Part shown: piece after piece, positions 30,186 to 34,892 of the stretch | Layout of the letters: every line of letters begins with the position of its first letter | How positions within the stretch are numbered: position 1 is the stretch's first letter | Source: a virus | Reading direction: 5' to 3' (one strand) | Virus record (IMG/VR): IMGVR_UViG_3300046451_001765 | Span: 1 to 34,892 of that record | Length of the DNA: 34,892 nucleotides | Notes under the pieces: generated by a model | The model's database searches: none | Seen by the model: only the letters and a program-made list of their open reading frames with translations | What the model was told of the DNA's origin: nothing | Made by a program: the position numbers and the translations under genes

Positions 30186-31967
30186 TTAGACTCCCCTATT
30201 CGCTTCAGACTCTGTTGATACTCCGCTGTCAGTGCCCTCTCGGTCATCAATCTCAGGAAGTTCGCCTTCGTATCCAGGCTCCATCACACCTCTAGCCCCA
30301 ATAACATCTGCAGACTGAAGTAGGCCCTGAAGTTTGAAGTTCAATTGTTCCGGCAAACGCTCTGAAGGATCAGCAGACTCGTACCGCTCAATCTCACCCA
30401 AGGCTGCGTCACCAACCAGGCCTCGAACCTCTGGAGTTGTCTTGAGAAGATCGTTGTATGTTTTTGCTATATCAGTCCGGTATTCTTCAGCGTTTCTTGT
30501 CTTCAAAAACTTATCGTATGCAACTTGAGATTGACGAATCGAATCAGCCACTCGAAATTCAGGCTGGTCCTTTTTGCTCATTTTGATCAAATCGTCTTGG
30601 TTCAAAGAGCCTTCCCAGCCGTCCATAGAATCAGCAAGGATTTCCGAAGCTTGGATTCTTCGTGATTCATTTCCTCCAGCAAGACGGAACATATCTTTTG
30701 ATCGTTCAAGTATGTCTCGAGCTCCATCATAGGAGTCGTCTTCGTACAGTGGTGACTCCAAGGCTGAAAGCATTTGAGACAAACTATCCTCTACAAGGTC
30801 TGCATCTTTTGCATTTAGGGGATTTAGTGTTCTTGGTTCGATGCTGCCATCGCCCTCTTTCAAGCCGAGACCCCTTATTTTTCGCAGCATGTCAGTAGCA
30901 TCTACGATGACATTCAAAGGAGACTGACCACCAGCACCCTCGATATCTACCAATCCAGCGTATGGATCTGGAACAGTGAACTCACCCTCTTCATCCGACA
31001 CAGTCAGCACATCTCGAGCAAAGGTCGGATCAACCTCATGAAGTCTTCTGAAACTATCAATGATGTGGCCGACGGGAGATGGCTTGATCGAGGTTGGAGA
31101 CAGTGCCCGGTTGTACGACGGGCCACGAATCAAGTCCGAATACCCAGCTTTCGCCCCCTCATAATCATCTTGGGCATTTTTGATTTCGACATCCAAGTCT
31201 TGAATCTGCTTTGTATAGAATGCGATTAGCCCCTTATTGTCTGGGAGAGCGCTACCCCTCGAGCCTTTGCCTGAAGTTCTTCTCTGCTGAGTAGGCGTTT
31301 TGAGTCCCATAAGAACTGACCGCTTAAGTAGATTGATTGAGGGGCCTTCAACGCTAAACTGTCGCGTGGTACCAGTGGCGTTGTCGTACAACTCATTAGT
31401 GCGAGCATTTGGGCCTACCCCGGCGCCGTTCACCACGTTTAAGGCCAAGTCCCCTTTGCCCATTTCTTTAGCCATCTTTACTACTGCTATACCGAAACCG
31501 ACTTTCTCCATCTCGCTCATATTTGCGGTTTCCATCGATTTCATAAAAGATGTTTTAAAGTCATCTGGCGCTTGAACCCAACTGTCAACATCGCTTGATT
31601 TAGCCTGCTTCATACCAGCCCTCAGTTGACCTGCGTCCTTGAAGTGCTCATCCCGGTACTCTTCCATTTGTTTAGCCCATGCCACATTGTCGGCACCTTT
31701 TTCAGTTGTGGACCAAGATACGCCGGAACCGGAACTTCGATTAAGAGATGCTAAGAGCTTGGCTAATTCTCCATGCATATTTCGCTGCTCTTGTTTCAAC
31801 TTGTAAACCCAAGATAGCTTCGCCTTTGGGTCTGCATCCTTCAGCTCACGCTGGTATCGCTCCTCACTTCTTTTTTCGCGCGTACCAAGGTATTGACCAA
31901 GAAGATTGTCGAAGGCAGACTCACCTCGATTAAAATCGACGTTGTACTTTCCTGTTACTCGAGCCAT
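30186..31967 (-). CDS. long helical probable internal virion protein
   Basis: A 593-residue, mostly helical, highly charged protein with no known motif. The ATG at 31967 (MARVTGKYNVDFNRGES) has AGGA six bases upstream; an in-frame start at 32009 would extend it but lacks such a site and overlaps the upstream gene. Lysine/Glu-rich helices (EKRSEERYQRELKDADPKAK) dominate the first 100 residues. It is one of the block of proteins upstream of the giant protein and is probably co-ejected or scaffolding. Confidence 0.6.
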   Translation of the reverse strand: MARVTGKYNVDFNRGESAFDNLLGQYLGTREKRSEERYQRELKDADPKAKLSWVYKLKQEQRNMHGELAKLLASLNRSSGSGVSWSTTEKGADNVAWAKQMEEYRDEHFKDAGQLRAGMKQAKSSDVDSWVQAPDDFKTSFMKSMETANMSEMEKVGFGIAVVKMAKEMGKGDLALNVVNGAGVGPNARTNELYDNATGTTRQFSVEGPSINLLKRSVLMGLKTPTQQRRTSGKGSRGSALPDNKGLIAFYTKQIQDLDVEIKNAQDDYEGAKAGYSDLIRGPSYNRALSPTSIKPSPVGHIIDSFRRLHEVDPTFARDVLTVSDEEGEFTVPDPYAGLVDIEGAGGQSPLNVIVDATDMLRKIRGLGLKEGDGSIEPRTLNPLNAKDADLVEDSLSQMLSALESPLYEDDSYDGARDILERSKDMFRLAGGNESRRIQASEILADSMDGWEGSLNQDDLIKMSKKDQPEFRVADSIRQSQVAYDKFLKTRNAEEYRTDIAKTYNDLLKTTPEVRGLVGDAALGEIERYESADPSERLPEQLNFKLQGLLQSADVIGARGVMEPGYEGELPEIDDREGTDSGVSTESEANRGV

Positions 31968-31975
31968 GGTGAATC

Positions 31976-32527
31976 CTAAAGTTTGAAGTCTAATGAGAAG
32001 ACGTGCCACTGAGTGAATGATGCGATCAGAATAACAGATTCTTGGACGTTGAGTTCGACCCCATCCGTACCATCAAGTTTGCCTGCCACAGTGGTTAAAA
32101 CTCGGCAGAGATTTGTTTGATCCTTATCTACCCGCTTAACGTAGATTTTTCGACCGATGTTTTTTGAGGCTATCGGTAATATCAAAGTGACCGTCTGCTT
32201 CAAGGCATTCATGAAATAGATGTCTGCTGTTCCAACGTTAGCCCTACCGTTCACCTCAACGACTTCATTTACCGTATTTGAAGCGTTCTTAACCTCTGGC
32301 CCTGCATCTGCTTGGGTACTGAGATTGTTAAGTACTGTGCCGCCAGCGCTTACAGTTCCCCTGAAGTTCCAAGTCGCATCGAGCTTACAGTTATTTGGCC
32401 GAATAGCGCCAGGTACAATGTTGTTCGTATCGACAATGCCAGACGGAAGACGGATTTCAAGCAAGGCCTGTTCCAGCATCTGCTTGAACTCCCCGTACTC
32501 GCGACGATTTAGCGAGCGGGAGGGCAT
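31976..32527 (-). CDS. probable minor tail/virion protein
   Basis: A 183-residue protein with a helical start (REYGEFKQMLEQALLEIR) and a beta-rich remainder (ATWNFRGTVSAGGTV; ADIYFMNALKQTVTLILP; GRKIYVKRVDKD). The C-terminal part (SVILIASFTQWHVFS) looks like the end of short fibre or trimeric tail proteins. Its start overlaps the upstream stop (TAATG). Confidence 0.55.
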   Translation of the reverse strand: MPSRSLNRREYGEFKQMLEQALLEIRLPSGIVDTNNIVPGAIRPNNCKLDATWNFRGTVSAGGTVLNNLSTQADAGPEVKNASNTVNEVVEVNGRANVGTADIYFMNALKQTVTLILPIASKNIGRKIYVKRVDKDQTNLCRVLTTVAGKLDGTDGVELNVQESVILIASFTQWHVFSLDFKL

Positions 32528-33906
32528 TACACCATACCAGCACTAAGTTCTCGGTCAATCAGTAGCCCCTCTCTCAAGGCTAAATCATAGAGCTCCCTGA
32601 CATTAGGATCATCAGAGGCTTCTGCTTCATCTATTGTCACTTCAAAATCGAGCTTTTTGTTGTCTTTGTATGTAGTCCAAACATTTTTTTCTCGATCATA
32701 GACGTATGTATAATCTCCCTTGTTCCAAGCTTGCGCTACTCGTAATCCGTGAACACGCGGGTCCATGTCAGATTTGCTGTATGGGGCCAGTCTAGCTTGT
32801 CTGGTTTTTTTCAAATCAGCTTCTTTTTTCCATTTATCCGGTTCAGATTCAGGCCCACTTGTAGCTAATGCTTTGGCTTTGGCTTCAGCACGAGTCATCT
32901 CATTGATGGATTTGCCTTGCTCAGAAGTCCCAGTACCAGCTGGACCCTTACCTACAGACAGGTCACGAGTCATGCCTGCTGCTTCCTTGGCCTCTCGTAG
33001 ACCCTTCCGCACGGATGATTTCGTCCCCTCACCATCAATCTCTGGACTACCACCAGTAGGTTTGGCTGGCATGGATACGCCCATTTCCTTCATGTAGTTT
33101 TTAACTCTGCGTCTAGCGAATGGTCCCCCAGAGAGTTCAAGCAAGCGTTCAATTTGCTCAGAGGTTAGCCCAGCTTCTCGGGCAGCGTTGACCTCGGCTG
33201 CAAACGATTCCCCTGGTTGATTAGCCAGGATCACACCAACGCCCTTTGCAACACTACCTAAGAACCTATGAATCGGTTCAGTGAGATGTGTTTTCCTAAT
33301 ATCAAACATCATCGCATCAACTTCGTTCATTCCTGCTCTGGCCTTTTCGTCAGAGACCTTTTTCACTTCTCCTCTGCGAACATCCTCTCCAGCTATGTCA
33401 GCCTTCAACGCAAGAGTTGCGTCAGAAATATCCTTTCGGGAGCCCTGAGTGGCGGCCATAAAGTTCCGTGCCCCAGTGTTCCCAGTAGATGCTGCAACCT
33501 TAAGAGCGGTGTCTTCAGCACGCTCTGCAGCCCGTTCAGCAGGCGCTAACCCGGCGTCGAGATAGTCTGCCTTTTCTCCCCGTGTGAGCAAGTCAGGGCC
33601 TTTTCTGATTTGAGCCGCAAGTCGCGCTTTATCTCGAAGTGCCGCCTTGACCGAGGGGTCATTCAGCGTTGTTAAGCCAACGAAGAACTGAGCCAACTCA
33701 CCCGCAGCACCAGCGCCAGCGGCAACTGCGAGTTGCTTATTGTCAGCGGCCTGCATTTTTTTGTACAGGCCTGCCGAGATTGTCTTCTTGACGTAGTCCC
33801 CTTTCCCCCCTTTCGAATTCAAGGCATTAGGATCCCAGACCATGTCATCTTGGCCAAGAGTGTCGTCTTTTGGTTCTAGTGTTGGTTCTAGTGTTGGATC
33901 AGCCAT
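32527..33906 (-). CDS. probable internal virion protein, helical
   Basis: A 459-residue protein. It starts with a PTLEPTLEPK repeat, has an Ala/Gly-rich hydrophobic helix (LAVAAGAGAAGELAQFFVGL) around residues 58-77, then long charged helices and a Lys/Glu/Ala-rich linker (about residues 280-360). The ribosome site before the ATG is weak (AGGG is 14 bases upstream). A virion or ejection protein is suggested by neighbours and by its resemblance in composition to the next two large proteins. Confidence 0.55.
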   Translation of the reverse strand: MADPTLEPTLEPKDDTLGQDDMVWDPNALNSKGGKGDYVKKTISAGLYKKMQAADNKQLAVAAGAGAAGELAQFFVGLTTLNDPSVKAALRDKARLAAQIRKGPDLLTRGEKADYLDAGLAPAERAAERAEDTALKVAASTGNTGARNFMAATQGSRKDISDATLALKADIAGEDVRRGEVKKVSDEKARAGMNEVDAMMFDIRKTHLTEPIHRFLGSVAKGVGVILANQPGESFAAEVNAAREAGLTSEQIERLLELSGGPFARRRVKNYMKEMGVSMPAKPTGGSPEIDGEGTKSSVRKGLREAKEAAGMTRDLSVGKGPAGTGTSEQGKSINEMTRAEAKAKALATSGPESEPDKWKKEADLKKTRQARLAPYSKSDMDPRVHGLRVAQAWNKGDYTYVYDREKNVWTTYKDNKKLDFEVTIDEAEASDDPNVRELYDLALREGLLIDRELSAGMV

Positions 33907-33926
33907 GGCTATTAATACCCTAAGTT

Positions 33927-34412
33927 TTAGTTCTTATATCGTTGTGATCTGCTTCCGCCACGCGCGGTTCTTGGTGCGGGCAATGTTGCTTCTGCAAGCA
34001 ATTGATCGTCCGTCATTCGTGCCTTGCTGTTGGCATCCTCTATGGCCGACCGAGCCTTTAAACCAGCAGCCAACTTTTTGGCCTTGTTGGCCTTGTAATC
34101 TCTTTGAAATTCCCGCCTACCGGCACGGATTCCCCGGTTAGCTCCGGTCACAGCGCCTTTTTTGGCTCCAGACTTACCGCCAAAGTAAGCGCCAGCCGCA
34201 CCACCCACAGCAGCACCCGCCTTGGCACCCTTAAAGGCGCCAGTAGGACCACCCAAGAAAAACCCGCCAACCCCGCCAAGAATAGCCCCACCGGCTGTAC
34301 CCCAGCCTCCGCCCTTAGCGGCCCCAGTTGCCCTGCCACCAGCAGCACCACTAGCTCGACCAGCTCGCTTTGCGGCCTCCTCATTTTTGGTAAAGCTATC
34401 TTTGTAGGCCAT
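33927..34412 (-). CDS. glycine-zipper basic protein
   Basis: A 161-residue basic protein with a central glycine-zipper region (about residues 33-90) of GxxxG-type repeats (GGAILGGVGGFFLGGPTGAF; AAVGGAAGAYFGG). Such segments pack as membrane-inserting helices. The Arg/Lys-rich C-terminus (RRRE-like stretches) may bind DNA or lipids. It is likely a virion protein acting during ejection. GGAG is present before the ATG. Confidence 0.6.
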   Translation of the reverse strand: MAYKDSFTKNEEAAKRAGRASGAAGGRATGAAKGGGWGTAGGAILGGVGGFFLGGPTGAFKGAKAGAAVGGAAGAYFGGKSGAKKGAVTGANRGIRAGRREFQRDYKANKAKKLAAGLKARSAIEDANSKARMTDDQLLAEATLPAPRTARGGSRSQRYKN

Positions 34413-34465
34413 CTCTTACTCCAGTAAAACCATTATCGCATCATAACGCAAAAGCATACTACGCA

Positions 34466-34892
34466 TCACTCTGGGTCAGAGTCCGTATAGTAGATATCGA
34501 CAACCAAGTTTCGAGCCAAAAAGAAAATGTTCTTATTCATTTTTAGATTCAAAGTATCCGACAACCCATAGGGTTGAATAGAACCAGTCTGGAGATTCGG
34601 AAAGAAGTACGTCGTTAAAGCGATTTCATCGTTTTGATGGTAAGGCTTGCAGACAATACCAATATCGTGAGTTCCCTCGTTCAGTCTGTATTGCGCGCAG
34701 ATGGTATGCTGGTGTCTGCCGATCATATTCGAGAACAAAAAACCGTTCACCTGTATATCACCCGTTCCGGTACCATCTGAGCTGTATGGGAACACACTCG
34801 ACGTAAAAATGGGTCGAAGCGTTGAGCCTTTGACTGAATCATCTATTTTCAGATAGACGGCTCCAGCAGAGTATCGTTCGTACCCACCACTT
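34466..34892 (-). CDS. C-terminal part of a beta-rich virion protein (runs off the window)
   Basis: The frame is open from the right edge through a GTG at 34795, so the gene starts beyond the window and at least 141 residues are present. They include AGAVYLKIDDSVKGSTLRP, VFPYSSDGTGTGDIQVNG, an ICAQYRLNEGTHDIGIVCK stretch and a final FFLARNLVVDIYYTDSDPE. Tyr/Thr/Asp-rich strands suggest a tail or tail-tube protein. No family named. Confidence 0.55.
   Translation of the reverse strand, partial: SGGYERYSAGAVYLKIDDSVKGSTLRPIFTSSVFPYSSDGTGTGDIQVNGFLFSNMIGRHQHTICAQYRLNEGTHDIGIVCKPYHQNDEIALTTYFFPNLQTGSIQPYGLSDTLNLKMNKNIFFLARNLVVDIYYTDSDPE

Overview
The window is part of a tailed-phage genome, probably a podovirus-like phage of an aquatic bacterium (inferred from gene content and the style of the fibre genes; no host can be named). 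It has two arms. The left arm (about 1-13.7 kb, mostly + strand) holds DNA modification, replication, recombination and small regulators. The right arm (about 13.8-34.9 kb, all - strand) holds lysis, tail or fibre, and internal virion genes. Terminase, portal, capsid, DNA polymerase and integrase are not visible, so the genome continues past at least one edge; the last gene runs off the right end.

Left arm. An operon at 50-3906 encodes a Mom-like DNA-modification enzyme, an SF2 helicase, an NrdR-like zinc ribbon, SSB and a PAPS-reductase-family enzyme, and ends in tRNA-Asn(GUU), which abuts the last stop codon. A short mosaic stretch follows: a - strand pair of membrane genes, a + strand FmdB-type zinc ribbon with a small partner, and a - strand pair of beta-rich proteins. 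At 5861-10080 two divergent control regions flank a TOPRIM primase and VapE-type ATPase module. Each control region serves a Cro-like HTH gene. A third operon at 10080-13743 encodes a YqaJ exonuclease, a RecT annealing protein, an unknown protein and two tandem DUF2589-type proteins.

Right arm. Reading leftwards from the right edge: an unidentified virion-type protein, a glycine-zipper protein, several long helical proteins and a 2310-residue giant that look like ejected internal virion proteins, then beta-rich virion proteins, an 888-residue fibre, a BNR-repeat propeller protein, small proteins, a second copy of the beta-rich pair, and a lysis cassette with an L,D-transpeptidase-like endolysin and several small membrane/coiled-coil proteins.

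Most notable are: a two-gene beta-rich cassette present at two distant loci with an identical 16-bp stop/RBS/start junction; a DUF2589 pair inside a recombination operon; a shared leader at three operon heads, with the -35 boxes of two of them inside inverted repeats; and a Mom-like enzyme in a phage that is otherwise unlike Mu. There is no gene-free stretch longer than 150 bases.
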